IMG/VR virus record: IMGVR_UViG_3300017770_000025
Location: 1-48,427 of that record
Source of the DNA: a virus
Reading direction: 5' to 3' (one strand)
DNA: 48,427 nucleotides
Position numbers and translations under genes: made by a program. The notes below the pieces were generated by a model. It did not search any database. It saw only the letters and a program-made list of their open reading frames with translations, and was not told where the DNA came from. Of the stretch, positions 31,312 to 42,600 are shown piece after piece; position 1 is the first letter of the stretch; every line of letters begins with the position of its first letter.

Positions 31312-34300
31312 ATGTCAAGTATAACGAATGTAAACCAAAATTCTAGTGTAGTAAATGTAGGTAGAACAACTCCTGTATCTCCTGGGGCACAGACAGCAGA
31401 TAAATCTATTCCTGTTGTAATGGCTTCAGACCAAACTGCGATTCCAGTAGAAGAGCAGAATAAAGTACAGTCAGAAGTTGCACTATCGCTTCTAGGTATT
31501 CCGAGAGCAGAAGTTGCTCTGGGTATCTTTGCTGATGTAAACACCTACGATGTTAACCCAACTGAATGGTCAATGAAGCCAGAATATCATATTGCTGGTG
31601 ACGGTATTAAGCATCTTCCTACAGAAGCGGGCGCCCTTGTAGAAGCATCACGAAACAAAGTTGCTGTGTTGACATCAAAGCGTTTCTTCAGATATCAGCC
31701 TGGTCGTGTATCTGCGGCTACATTTGGTATCAGAAGTTCTGTGAGTGTTGCAGAATTCGCAAGAAATCCAGTTATTCGTAAGTATGGTATTTACGACAAG
31801 TACGATGGTTATTATTGGGAAACTCGAAACAACGGTCAAGGAGATAACTTCTCTGTTGTTCGTAGAACACAATCTGTTGCAAACTTTCCCGTAACTCCAT
31901 ACGGTGTTGCGAATATAACCAGTTTAAGAGGTGGTGACGAAAGAGAGACTGTAGGTAATGTGTCTTCAACACAATTAGACGACTATAAGGCTATAGGTTT
32001 AGGTGCAAGTGAAACAGAAGTGAGTGAAGGCTCTTTTGTAACTGATCGTAAAGTTTTGATTGAAAATAGATATGCAATCGTAAATAATGTTCTTGCTGAA
32101 AACGAAAGACAGTATAATTTAGATGGCACTGATGCGGCTGCTGGAACTGTTACACTGTCTGATAGTACTACTTCTAGTGCTTTATCAGGAACTAACTACT
32201 ACGCAGACTTAGCCACAGCTTATAATAATCTAACTACAACAAGTAATACTCTTGATGCGGCTGACATGGAAGCTAAGTGTAAGCGTGATTTAGATTACTG
32301 GATCGATTTCATGTTGCTCGATCTTGAGTATGATTCTACAGCCCACGTTAAATGGAATACAACTAACTTCGCATTATCTAACGGTACTGGAACAGCAGTA
32401 TCTGACTGGGAAGCTACGAAAGTAGGTAAGTTTCCTAAGATCAGTCGATTTGAGGCACCGCTTCACAAGAGACTTCTTAGTGTATTTACAACAGGTAAAT
32501 TATATGATCATGCTGAAGCTTCAGGTACTAACAAGTACTCGACTAATATCGAGGCCGCTACAGGCACAGATATAGGATTCACTTCTGGTGGTAAAGCTAA
32601 GTTAGATGCTCTACAAGACATCATTGTTGATGCATTCAATGGAACTGGCACTTCTGGTGATGACGATTTTGAACCTCAATTGCCTGGTGCTGGCGATTAC
32701 GGATCAAGAAACTCTACTGAAGGTAAACTTGATGCGTTCATTGAAGTTAAGAAACATTTCTGGGCATACTATGTAACTGTCACAGAGACTCAGCCGGGTT
32801 CGTCAACTCCAACATCACCACCCACAACAATCACATACGCTGTACCTAACTTTGGTCCAAGTAGTAATGATGCGGCAAACCAAACGGGTGGCGGGTTTAA
32901 TGACACAGACGAGCGAACAGGACTACATTACTTAACAACATTGACAGATGCAGAAGTTCAGAAAGTTCTTCAAAACAAATGTCAGCGTGATGTAGGATAT
33001 TTGATTGACGGTTACAAGAACGATTTAAGTGGTGGCGGTGATGCTGAAACCACATACAATATGCAGATGTTCTTCAGAGGCACAGGACTATCAATTTACT
33101 CTCAGCAAAAAACTGACGGTGGTAACAAGTATGTAAGTGAGATTGATAGACACGGATTGCTGAAAAATATCATACAGAATGATTTAAAGAGTGCTGGATA
33201 CTCTGCAACCTCATCAACATATGTTAACTTTACTTCACTAGCTACCAAGGTTGTCAATAACTTTAAGATAGAGAATCAGCAAAGTGCTACTTTTGGTAAT
33301 AGAGGATTTGCAGGAAACTTAGTTGCTCTTAGAGATGGCTTGATCCACACCCACGCGGCTGTGTACGATCCATCTTTACTTAAAGATTCTAAAAAGATTA
33401 AGACTACTGTTGTTGGTGGCACATCACCAACACCAGCAATATTTAAATTGTCTGAAGGCAATGTAACTTACGGACAACACATTAAGCTTAGTTGGTCGGG
33501 CAGTGTGGCTTCGATTGATGGTGTTCAGAATGGTGAAGTGTTAAGAGTATCTAGAATACTTAATCCTAAAGCCACAGAGTTTGTTTGTAGTAGGTTAACT
33601 ACTGGCTATACCGGAGTTGCGGATCCTGTTACTATGACCACAGCGATATCAGGTACTCCAGTTTCTGTTGCTGACGGAACTAGTACTGTAACTGCCGCAA
33701 CCACTGGTACAGCAGGAACATTTTATGTCGAAACAGTTGTTCCGTTTATGTTCCCGAACGACTATAACTTGCCTGGGATCAATAATACTGAATTCAAATC
33801 TGAAATTATGACCACTGTTGCTACTACAAACAATGCGGCTACTCTAGGCACTAATGCAGTTGATACGCAAAGAGTCTTTAAGACAGCTACAATTACAAAT
33901 ATGGGTGCAGTGCCTAAAGGGCCTGTATTCCCTTATATGTATTCAACAGATGACAACTTGTTGAGTTCATCGCTTACTGATATCAATACAGTAGGATTTA
34001 TCAATACTGCATTGGCTCCAACAGAAAACTCTAACGGAAATGTTAACACGATAAGATCACAAATTGATAATATAAACTTCCACCCAGAATATGTTAACTG
34101 GATTAAGAACAATGTTAAACCAGAATACTGGGGCGTTTACGAGTATCGTGTGCCTCGTTCACGATTCAGTCATGATACACTAGATGGTCGACAAAAAGGC
34201 GCCCCCACCACTTACGCTTATCCCGAAGATGTTGTAGCAATAACTGGCAGAGGAACTAGAAACAGAGTCTATAGTGACTTAGCAACAGGCCCAAGCGGTA

Positions 34301-35814
34301 CTGCTAGACCTGGTGAGAACTATGTCAATGATCAAGGAAATCAAGAAAAAGTTGATAGTGTTTACGATTTTGACTTCACTAAAGTAACGATGCTTAAAAT
34401 TGAGTTCTCGTGGTATGGTGCTGTTGGTGCATTGTTCCTAGCATATGTTCCAGTCGGTAACGGTGAAGCACGATGGGTACGAGTACATCACTTACGAGCA
34501 TCGAATCAGTTGAAGATTGCATCTCTTGGTAACGCAACACTGCCAATTACTTACACTACTTATGGTGGTGGTAGTCAGTATTGTGGCGGTGATGGTGAAG
34601 ATGTACCTGCTTCTCAAATAGATCAAGGCTACGGCTCAATATCACATAACATTGTTAAGTATGGTGCTTCATATTACATCGATGGTGGTGACCGCGGTAC
34701 TGTTCGTCTATACAGTTATAATAATGCTAATCAGGTAGGTGCATTAGGTAAACAGTTTAATATAACAGGATCTGCTGTAGATGGTAAAACTGGTGCGTAT
34801 TCAGCAACTGGTAACACTCTAGGCGATATAGATACACCTAGTTTAATTCATAATGCTACATATACTCCATCTGGCGGTAGTCCTACTCACATTGATGCTA
34901 GATTCTTTATAGGAGCTACAGTCAAAACTAACAGTGATTTAGATCAGAATGTTGAAGTTGTTTGGGCTGATTCTACTAGTGGTAGACTATTCTTGAATAA
35001 AGCATTAAATGGCAGTCCAGCTGTAACTGATATCGATATTATGCCAGATAGAGCGACAACAGTTTATGGACTAGAGACAAAGAAAGTTATTCTAAGTACA
35101 CGAGAAGGTAATCCTGTAAGAAACAGAGTGCAGGTTTATCCTACTAAACTTTCGACCAATAACGCATCGGCAGCCACTGATACTGTTAGATTGAGGTTTA
35201 AGAAGACTCCTATATTCCAGCCTCAAGTTACTACGGGTACTACATTTCAGTTACAGAACGAGTATGTTATCGACAATACTAATACAGAGTTAACATTCCA
35301 GCATAATGATGTGAGTGCGCCTTATTTACAAAATGGCGAAAAGGTTTACGGATGGTTTAGAGGTAGAATTGCGGCTACAGGTGTTACGGCATTTGGAGAA
35401 CTCTCAAAAGAAGGAGATAAATACTACTTTGAAATGTTAGAAAGTTTCGAAGGAACAGTAACTCTTACAACGGCTGAAGCATTCTTACCAGACTTGAGAT
35501 TCTTAAAAACTGGTCAACCAACAACAGCAGTTACTAAGAGTACAACGACCATTGAAGGACTGAGTTCTCTGAACATTGCAACTGATCCAGTAGTTCCTAT
35601 TCCTCACACAGGTACTAATGTAGCAACTGTGTATTTAAGAAAAGGTACAGAACAGTTTGATTTGGGTACTTACTTCGACTACAACAAAGAATATCTATCA
35701 TTTCCTTTAACAGATATAGCTGATAGCTTATATTTTGCGATAGATTCGGATACAACGGCTGATGTTGCGGCTGAAGATCCTATAAGCTTAGGTGTAACGT
35801 GGGAAGAGCAGTAG
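31312..35814 (+). CDS. Giant adhesin-like structural protein, paralogue A
   Basis: A 1500-residue protein that shares four blocks, in the same order, with the next gene: ALSLLGIPRAEVALGIFADV (about residues 57-76), LTSKRFFRYQPGRVSAATFG (about 121-140), MLKIEFSWYGAVGALFLAYV (about 1026-1045, followed by NGEARWV) and KYGASYYIDGGDRGTVRLYS (about 1116-1135). Between blocks 2 and 3 it carries an insertion of several hundred residues containing two K-C-x-R-D---IDxxxxDL motifs (KCKRDLDYWIDFMLLDL and KCQRDVGYLIDGYKNDL), a motif I associate with marine phage structural proteins. It has a short leader (AGGGAAAAC 6-14 bases upstream of ATG). Tail fibre, baseplate periphery or whisker roles are all possible. 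Confidence 0.7.
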   Translation: MSSITNVNQNSSVVNVGRTTPVSPGAQTADKSIPVVMASDQTAIPVEEQNKVQSEVALSLLGIPRAEVALGIFADVNTYDVNPTEWSMKPEYHIAGDGIKHLPTEAGALVEASRNKVAVLTSKRFFRYQPGRVSAATFGIRSSVSVAEFARNPVIRKYGIYDKYDGYYWETRNNGQGDNFSVVRRTQSVANFPVTPYGVANITSLRGGDERETVGNVSSTQLDDYKAIGLGASETEVSEGSFVTDRKVLIENRYAIVNNVLAENERQYNLDGTDAAAGTVTLSDSTTSSALSGTNYYADLATAYNNLTTTSNTLDAADMEAKCKRDLDYWIDFMLLDLEYDSTAHVKWNTTNFALSNGTGTAVSDWEATKVGKFPKISRFEAPLHKRLLSVFTTGKLYDHAEASGTNKYSTNIEAATGTDIGFTSGGKAKLDALQDIIVDAFNGTGTSGDDDFEPQLPGAGDYGSRNSTEGKLDAFIEVKKHFWAYYVTVTETQPGSSTPTSPPTTITYAVPNFGPSSNDAANQTGGGFNDTDERTGLHYLTTLTDAEVQKVLQNKCQRDVGYLIDGYKNDLSGGGDAETTYNMQMFFRGTGLSIYSQQKTDGGNKYVSEIDRHGLLKNIIQNDLKSAGYSATSSTYVNFTSLATKVVNNFKIENQQSATFGNRGFAGNLVALRDGLIHTHAAVYDPSLLKDSKKIKTTVVGGTSPTPAIFKLSEGNVTYGQHIKLSWSGSVASIDGVQNGEVLRVSRILNPKATEFVCSRLTTGYTGVADPVTMTTAISGTPVSVADGTSTVTAATTGTAGTFYVETVVPFMFPNDYNLPGINNTEFKSEIMTTVATTNNAATLGTNAVDTQRVFKTATITNMGAVPKGPVFPYMYSTDDNLLSSSLTDINTVGFINTALAPTENSNGNVNTIRSQIDNINFHPEYVNWIKNNVKPEYWGVYEYRVPRSRFSHDTLDGRQKGAPTTYAYPEDVVAITGRGTRNRVYSDLATGPSGTARPGENYVNDQGNQEKVDSVYDFDFTKVTMLKIEFSWYGAVGALFLAYVPVGNGEARWVRVHHLRASNQLKIASLGNATLPITYTTYGGGSQYCGGDGEDVPASQIDQGYGSISHNIVKYGASYYIDGGDRGTVRLYSYNNANQVGALGKQFNITGSAVDGKTGAYSATGNTLGDIDTPSLIHNATYTPSGGSPTHIDARFFIGATVKTNSDLDQNVEVVWADSTSGRLFLNKALNGSPAVTDIDIMPDRATTVYGLETKKVILSTREGNPVRNRVQVYPTKLSTNNASAATDTVRLRFKKTPIFQPQVTTGTTFQLQNEYVIDNTNTELTFQHNDVSAPYLQNGEKVYGWFRGRIAATGVTAFGELSKEGDKYYFEMLESFEGTVTLTTAEAFLPDLRFLKTGQPTTAVTKSTTTIEGLSSLNIATDPVVPIPHTGTNVATVYLRKGTEQFDLGTYFDYNKEYLSFPLTDIADSLYFAIDSDTTADVAAEDPISLGVTWEEQ

Positions 35815-35817
35815 TTT

Positions 35818-38800
35818 ATGGCAAAGCAGATAAAGATTGGACTGGACAAAGTACCATCTCCAGTCACGAAGCAGTTTACGCAACTCGTAGATATCGAGGG
35901 TACGAAGCTTTTTGATGCCGCAGGCAATCCGCTTGTAACAGAAGAAGAAGCTAGTATACAGGAATTTGCGAATAGCAATAATGCATTGTCTGTATTTGCC
36001 AATAATACGCCCGTACAAGGCGGTAATATTCCTATAGTTGAGCAGTTTCCTGAAACATCTGATGTTAGTTCTTCTCTTTTAGGTATACCAAGATCAGAAG
36101 AGCAACTATCACTTTTCTCTGATGTCGCATCCTATGGACTAGACGAAGATGCTTGGGAAGAGTATACGTTTGCTGATGCAACAGTTCCATATCAGTGGTA
36201 TCAAAAAGAGCATCCTATTCACGGAAGAAGATCGAATCCTACTTTTAATGAAGGTTCTACAGAGCAAGCACTTTTTCTAAAAACATTTCCTTCTCAATAT
36301 TCTTATCCTCAAGGACCAAGGACGCTAATGGCATCTGATCCATCGGGTGGGTTCAAAAGATATATGAACTTCATTGCTTTAGGCAGATGGTTTCATAATG
36401 AGTTTACATCAAGAGGATTTCCAGAATTTGCTGATAGATGGTTCTTAGATCCTACTTGTGCTAATGTGATTGATAGAAATGACCCAGCAACCATATTGAC
36501 TGACGGACAACTTGATTTTATAAACGGATCGCAGTTAACCTTTAATCAAAATACAGCATTCTATGATGTTGATTACGGCAAAGACGACATTCAAGATTCT
36601 TTTGATGCTATCGAAAGATGGACATTCTTTTTTCAAAAAATTAAAAATGGTGAAGACTATTATCCTTTTAACGCATCTGTAGGAAGATTTAAAGAAAACG
36701 CTGATCCTGCATATTCAAAAATTGTCTCATTTGCTACAGGTACTGAAGTGTTACCTGGCGGTAGTAGCACTAGATTTCAAGTAGCACAATTAGAAAGCAA
36801 GAGAGCGTTTAGATATCAGCCTGGTCGTGCCAGTGGATTTACATTTGGCTCTAGAATGACCAATGATCCTATTTCTTCCGCTACTGTTTGTGAGTGGGGA
36901 TGTGCAAATGAAACAGACCAATATATGTTTCAGTTGAAAGGATCACAGTTTAATATTGTTAGACGAAGTACAATTCCTATGCCTCAAAAACTTTTAGAGA
37001 GACAAGGACTAACAATTGACGATCAATCAGATCAACCTATCTATGTTAGAGGTTTAGCAAATAGTACTCCTTTATTTGAAACAATTATTCCTAGATCAAA
37101 GTGGAATGGAGATGCCTTACTTGGTGTAGGAGATTCTGGCTACATACTTTCATTCGAAGATGTTACAATGTACAAGATCGAGTTCTCTTGGTATGGTGCT
37201 ATCGGTGCTAAATTCTATGCTTACATACCTTCTGGAAACGGAGACGCTAGATGGGTTCTTATGCATACATTCGTTATCGAAAATGGATTAGGACAACCGA
37301 TATTACAGAATCCAGACTTTAAGTTTAAATATATCATCTACTCAACAAATACTGCAACTATACAATCTCCTATCTGCCTATACAAATATGGTAGTAGTTA
37401 CTATATTGATGGGGGAGATGAAGGAACGCAGAGACTTTCTACAGTGACATCCTTACCTAAAGTTGTCTCTCAGAGAACTCCTCTTTTAGGACTGCTTCCT
37501 AAAGATGATATTTTAAACTCAGATGGATTAGCTGTTAAGAATACTAAAAAATCTTATCCTACAACAATATCTGTTAACGCTAAAAAAGATTGTAGAATTG
37601 ATTTAGTGGAAGTACTAGGTTCTCGTGATGGAGTGCATTTTAACTATTCTCCTTCATTGCATATGAACGGCAGACATCCTAGAACAAGAGACTTGACATT
37701 CAAGTACACATTAGGAGATACTATATTACAAATTATACAGCCCGCTACTCCTCAGATAACAGGTACAGTTTATGTAAACAATAACGAAACTACACTTAAC
37801 GGAGTAGGCACTCAGTTCCAAACTGACCTTCAGGTGGGTGATGTTTTGTTGATTGGTACAGATACCACGACTGAACATAAGATAGATAAGATAAACTCAC
37901 AAACAGAAATAATATTATCTGATGCATATACTAACTCGGGATCTAGTGACATACTGCAAGCAAACGCAGTTACCGCTCAAAAAGTTCAAAGACTTAATCC
38001 TGAAGATAAGTACGCTAAGATAGTAGCTGATGGTATATATGGCAATTATGTGACAACAAGTGTTTCAAACGGTAAGTCTTCACCTGTGTTAAGAAGAAAT
38101 AGTCCTACACACGATTTTGCACTAAAAGAAAATATTGAAGTTAGGGATTCATTGAAGGTAGACGGTTCTAAATTAGATCGTACACAGAGTTTTACTGGTA
38201 AACTTGTAAACTATCATACAGTCGTAGGATCTGATACTCCTATTACTTCAAATAAATTTAAGATACACTGGTTAAATCCTAATCAGTATGAAGGCACTTA
38301 TGGCAATAGACATTTTGCAGAATTTGGTATAGGCGTTACTCCGCATAAGCCTGTTGAGCCAAATGGAAGCGATATATTCGATAGACTACACTTCGAAACT
38401 TCACCAGGCAACTTTAAAGAGTTCGATAGAGAAGAATATCCTTTCTTAGAATATGTGCATGATAGAACACGATTCGATGAGCGTGAAAATGCAGAGTTAT
38501 TTGAGTGGCATGGAGCTTACGGCAGAGGTAGATTTGAAGTTGATCCCAGAAATCCTCTTCCGAGATTTGGTTCTAGCGGAACATCTAATCAGAACAGTAA
38601 GCAATCTGGATTCATTTCAAGTTTTCAAGGAAAGGTTGAAGTTCAAGAGTTTGCTGTTAGTACCACTCTGCTAGAGCCTTTGCCTGCAGACGGCACTAAG
38701 TATTCTGCAATGAAGAGACTCGTGTTTACTTCTTCACAAGTTCCAAGTAATAGCGAGATAAAATTTACAGGTACTCTTGCTGATGGAACAATTGATCCTT

Positions 38801-39615
38801 CTACAGGTATATCTGAGATTGGTGCTTCATTCGCAGGAACAGGATTCTTCTTTAGAAGTGATGTGATTATTCCTAGCGGTGGCGGAAACAGATATGTTTA
38901 TGTTGATGCAAACATAACAAGTAATGCAGATGGAGTTACTCTAGGAACTAATTTTGGTCCTACAGTTGTTACTGATGCGGGAGATACAAAGAATATTCAA
39001 ACTAAAGTCGTAACACTGTTTGACGATTTTCAGGCACAGTCTTTTGATGATGACGGTACAGAGTTATTTCAGAATCATAAATTTTCAGTATCTCAAGCGA
39101 TTGCGTTTAACGATCAGCCTTTATATCCAGTATTTGCATTGCAAGATAATGCTAGAATAAATAGTATTGTCATAGAAGAAATATTTGAAGACGGAAGATC
39201 GTTAGTTCATAGTCCAACATTTAAGAAAGACGATTCTAACTATAATAGTGCTATAACAATAGACAGTTCTATTCCTGCAGAAGATCGGTCTCTAACTGGC
39301 GGACCTACATCATCACAAGCAACATCATCTTCAGTTTTGACGCCTACATCTTTTAACGAAGAAGATAGACAGTCTGGACTTAGATTTGATAAAAGTTGTT
39401 TAAATCCTTTGCGAGCAGGAACAACGATATCGTCTTTCTATGCTGAAGGCGGTGACCCAACTAAGATAGACATGAGTAACCTTTTTGCTCAAGATAGAAA
39501 AGGATTATCTCCTGGATTATTAAATAATACAGCGTTATTCTTCATCGCCACAGAACTAGACACAGGTTCAGCATCTGATACTGTAGAAATTGCTTTAACA
39601 ATTAAGGAACAATAA
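35818..39615 (+). CDS. Giant adhesin-like structural protein, paralogue B
   Basis: A 1265-residue protein, paralogue of the preceding gene: SSLLGIPRSEEQLSLFSDV (about residues 85-103), LESKRAFRYQPGRASGFTFG (about 324-343), MYKIEFSWYGAIGAKFYAYI with NGDARWVL (about 449-478) and KYGSSYYIDGGDEGTQRLS (about 523-541). Without the long insertion of paralogue A, blocks 2 and 3 are about 105 residues apart here rather than about 880. The C-terminal half, with RHFAEFGIGVTPHKPVEP (about 840) and an RFGSSGTSNQNSKQSG linker (about 920), is not evidently shared. The last codon overlaps the next start by one base (TAATG, 39613-39617), so translation is coupled. The pair probably arose by tandem duplication and then diverged by insertion. 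Confidence 0.7.
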   Translation: MAKQIKIGLDKVPSPVTKQFTQLVDIEGTKLFDAAGNPLVTEEEASIQEFANSNNALSVFANNTPVQGGNIPIVEQFPETSDVSSSLLGIPRSEEQLSLFSDVASYGLDEDAWEEYTFADATVPYQWYQKEHPIHGRRSNPTFNEGSTEQALFLKTFPSQYSYPQGPRTLMASDPSGGFKRYMNFIALGRWFHNEFTSRGFPEFADRWFLDPTCANVIDRNDPATILTDGQLDFINGSQLTFNQNTAFYDVDYGKDDIQDSFDAIERWTFFFQKIKNGEDYYPFNASVGRFKENADPAYSKIVSFATGTEVLPGGSSTRFQVAQLESKRAFRYQPGRASGFTFGSRMTNDPISSATVCEWGCANETDQYMFQLKGSQFNIVRRSTIPMPQKLLERQGLTIDDQSDQPIYVRGLANSTPLFETIIPRSKWNGDALLGVGDSGYILSFEDVTMYKIEFSWYGAIGAKFYAYIPSGNGDARWVLMHTFVIENGLGQPILQNPDFKFKYIIYSTNTATIQSPICLYKYGSSYYIDGGDEGTQRLSTVTSLPKVVSQRTPLLGLLPKDDILNSDGLAVKNTKKSYPTTISVNAKKDCRIDLVEVLGSRDGVHFNYSPSLHMNGRHPRTRDLTFKYTLGDTILQIIQPATPQITGTVYVNNNETTLNGVGTQFQTDLQVGDVLLIGTDTTTEHKIDKINSQTEIILSDAYTNSGSSDILQANAVTAQKVQRLNPEDKYAKIVADGIYGNYVTTSVSNGKSSPVLRRNSPTHDFALKENIEVRDSLKVDGSKLDRTQSFTGKLVNYHTVVGSDTPITSNKFKIHWLNPNQYEGTYGNRHFAEFGIGVTPHKPVEPNGSDIFDRLHFETSPGNFKEFDREEYPFLEYVHDRTRFDERENAELFEWHGAYGRGRFEVDPRNPLPRFGSSGTSNQNSKQSGFISSFQGKVEVQEFAVSTTLLEPLPADGTKYSAMKRLVFTSSQVPSNSEIKFTGTLADGTIDPSTGISEIGASFAGTGFFFRSDVIIPSGGGNRYVYVDANITSNADGVTLGTNFGPTVVTDAGDTKNIQTKVVTLFDDFQAQSFDDDGTELFQNHKFSVSQAIAFNDQPLYPVFALQDNARINSIVIEEIFEDGRSLVHSPTFKKDDSNYNSAITIDSSIPAEDRSLTGGPTSSQATSSSVLTPTSFNEEDRQSGLRFDKSCLNPLRAGTTISSFYAEGGDPTKIDMSNLFAQDRKGLSPGLLNNTALFFIATELDTGSASDTVEIALTIKEQ

Positions 39616-42600
39616 TGCCAATTTATAGAGGTCTAAATGTTGCAAAGGCTTTGAGTGATATTGATGATTCAAGACAAGCCTTAAAAAACTTAGGACTAAA
39701 GAGAGAAGATTTTGATTTGATTGCAGGACTAACTAGTTCTGAAGTAGGCGTTGGTATTAGCGATTTCCATAACATGGCAGGCTTAACCAGTGACCAAAAG
39801 AAAGAGTTAGAGTCTTTATCAAGTGCCGCTGATGCTACAGAAATAGCATTTCTAAGAATAAATGATATCAGTACTCCACTAAAATTCAATCTTAGATTAA
39901 ATAATAACAAGCTTGCTGGTGGAGCAATCAAATATAATTACCTAGATTTTTCTGCCACTCCAGTTGGAGGAAATTTTGTTGAAAAATCAGCAGACATTTC
40001 TACTTCTAGATTGTCTTCTTGGTCGCCTGTAGGAGATCCTAATCCAGACGACTACATTCTTTATGGCGGTGATATTAAAATTGTAGGCGATAGACTTTCT
40101 TATACAAAACTTTCTACCACAGAAGCTCCTATTGCTAGAACTTTTAGAGCAGAAGTTGCTACTCATGTAGCTACAGCAAACTTAAACTCGGGCGTAAGCG
40201 GAGACGGACTTCAATCGATGTATCTAATGAAGGGTATACCGTTAGAGTGGGAAGGAGTCTTTGAAGAGATATCTCTAAAGGCTGCCGTAACTCCTATAGC
40301 TGATGCAGAAGGAAATATTCCTATCACATGGAGAATAACAAATCTGCAAGCTCCTGCTGGATCATATAACTCTGGAGATGGCTCGAACAACACAGCAAGT
40401 ATAGGAACAGGAACTTTAGGTAATCCAACAGAATACAAGATAGCTCCTCCTGGATATGCTAAAAGAAAAATTGAGTTCTTCTATGATCCAGCGAAAGTGC
40501 TTAGACTCGAAATGACATCAGCTAACATATCAAAATGGACAAATGTATCTTTGCCCAATCTTAACTGGCTAAATTTAAGTTTTAACGATTTTCCTGTTAT
40601 GCCAGAATTTAGATCAGACGGTACAGCCGCTAAACAAGGCTTTGATGGTGGTGCTGGTCTTGCTCCTACGTTAGATAGATTGTATATAACAGCAAATGAT
40701 TTAGGAAGAGGAAACGATGCTCTGTTAGGCGAAGGAGATCGTGAGAACACAGGTAACTCATCACAACAATTGAATAGATTGCCTCTTACTTTAAGATATT
40801 TGATTGCTAATGGTTGCTTTACTGATAATGTCGATATCGATTTGACTGACTATGAAAATCTGATTTATCTAGACCTTTCTTCAAACTTTACAAGAGAGTT
40901 AAGAAGACCACAGACGGCAACAAATAGTCCTGCAACATATAATCCTAAAAAGAGAGTTTTCTTTTCAGTCGAGACTGACACATCGTGGGCGTCATCGGCA
41001 GCATCTAATCAAATGTTTATTGCGGGACATGGCTTTACCACTAATGGTACTCCAGTAAGATACGACTATCATGCTGATAGTTCAGGAACTATGGCTGAAC
41101 CCATAAGTTCATTGTCTGCTAACACGACATATTATGTTCGTGTAATCAATAACAATGTTATAGAATTGTATAATGCTGAAGGAAATGCAACAAGTACAGG
41201 CAGTACTACTGGTAGACGATCTATGAGTGGCGAAGGTGGAGATGGACACGGTAAGCTACACTCTTTGATTCAGTGGGACACATCTACCAATAAAGCTTAC
41301 ATGGCCAGCACAACGAAAGGTATAGATCAGTATAGAATTTATAATCAGGGTTATAGTAGACTAACTCCTGGTGTGTATAATAGTAAGAAGTTACATTTGT
41401 TCTATGCGAATACTAATGATGACTTGGCAACAAATTCAGAGACGCCTCACTATGCATCTACTGCTAGTATAGATGGAACAGTAACCGCGGCTCAAGCTAA
41501 AGCTAAGTCTTCAGCAGATATGGCAATTCCTAAAATCGAAGCAGATACAAACTTTAGATATTGGTATAGTGCGTATAATCCTCACAATATAGTAGATTTT
41601 AGCGGTAACACAAGTATCTATCGTTATTATCAATATCGAGGTGATATTGATACGAGATATGAAGAAGCTGAAACTACATTAGACGGAAAGTTCACAGGAT
41701 GTACAAGTCTTACACACATTCATGTTTATAATTGTTACGGCACATCTGGCAACTTTGAAACAAGCAATTTGTTCCAGAATTTGCCTAATCTGAACTATGT
41801 AAACACTCTTGTCTGGGGTAGAGGTGGATTGAAGGGAAGAATCACAGATAATATGTTTAACGGATCACCTAAAGTGGGAGACTTCACTGTAGGTGGCGAT
41901 CAGATGAATCAGTTTACGAATGACACTTTCGGAACTAGTGGCGTTGGCAGTGTTAATACAGGTAAAGCACTATATAATGCCAACCCTAATATGAGACACT
42001 TCAGAGTGGGGAACAATAGATACGGATCTGGAACTCTTGTGCAAGAAGAGGCAGGAACACACGACTTCATTTGGCCAACAAATGACAAAATGAGAACTCT
42101 ATACTTCTATGCTAATAATCTTAGAGGAACATTCCCAAATGTATTCAACAGTTTTAAATTCTTATCTTATCTACAACTAGGATACAATGCTCCTTGGATG
42201 AGAGTTAGAATGGCTCAAAGTAAACAAATATATAAAATTGCATACAACCATTTGAGTAATTCTGGCGTTGACGGTAGCGGTCATGGCGGCAGCAATAAAG
42301 ATCGATTGACTACGCATGACTACAAAGCAATAGGCTGGCAAGTACAAAGTGAAGCTGACAATATTGCGGCTGTGGGAAGCGTTTTCGGAGCAGAAGTTGC
42401 AGGAAATCCCTCTACAAATCACGCATTCAAGTTACAGCACATACCTGTGGCCACTGGCAATCCAAACAACTATATTAGAAATAGATATTATAGAATTATG
42501 AAACTTGGTAATACAGATTGGAATGCTTTGACTGAAGGCGGTAATAGTAGTCCGTATCTTGGACAGAAGATAGAGTTCAAGGCTTCAAAAGTAGGCAGTA

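Noticed and set aside
31161-31544. A 127-residue - strand frame spanning the spike/paralogue A junction.
   Set aside because: It overlaps two well-supported genes on the other strand and has no promoter or ribosome site.
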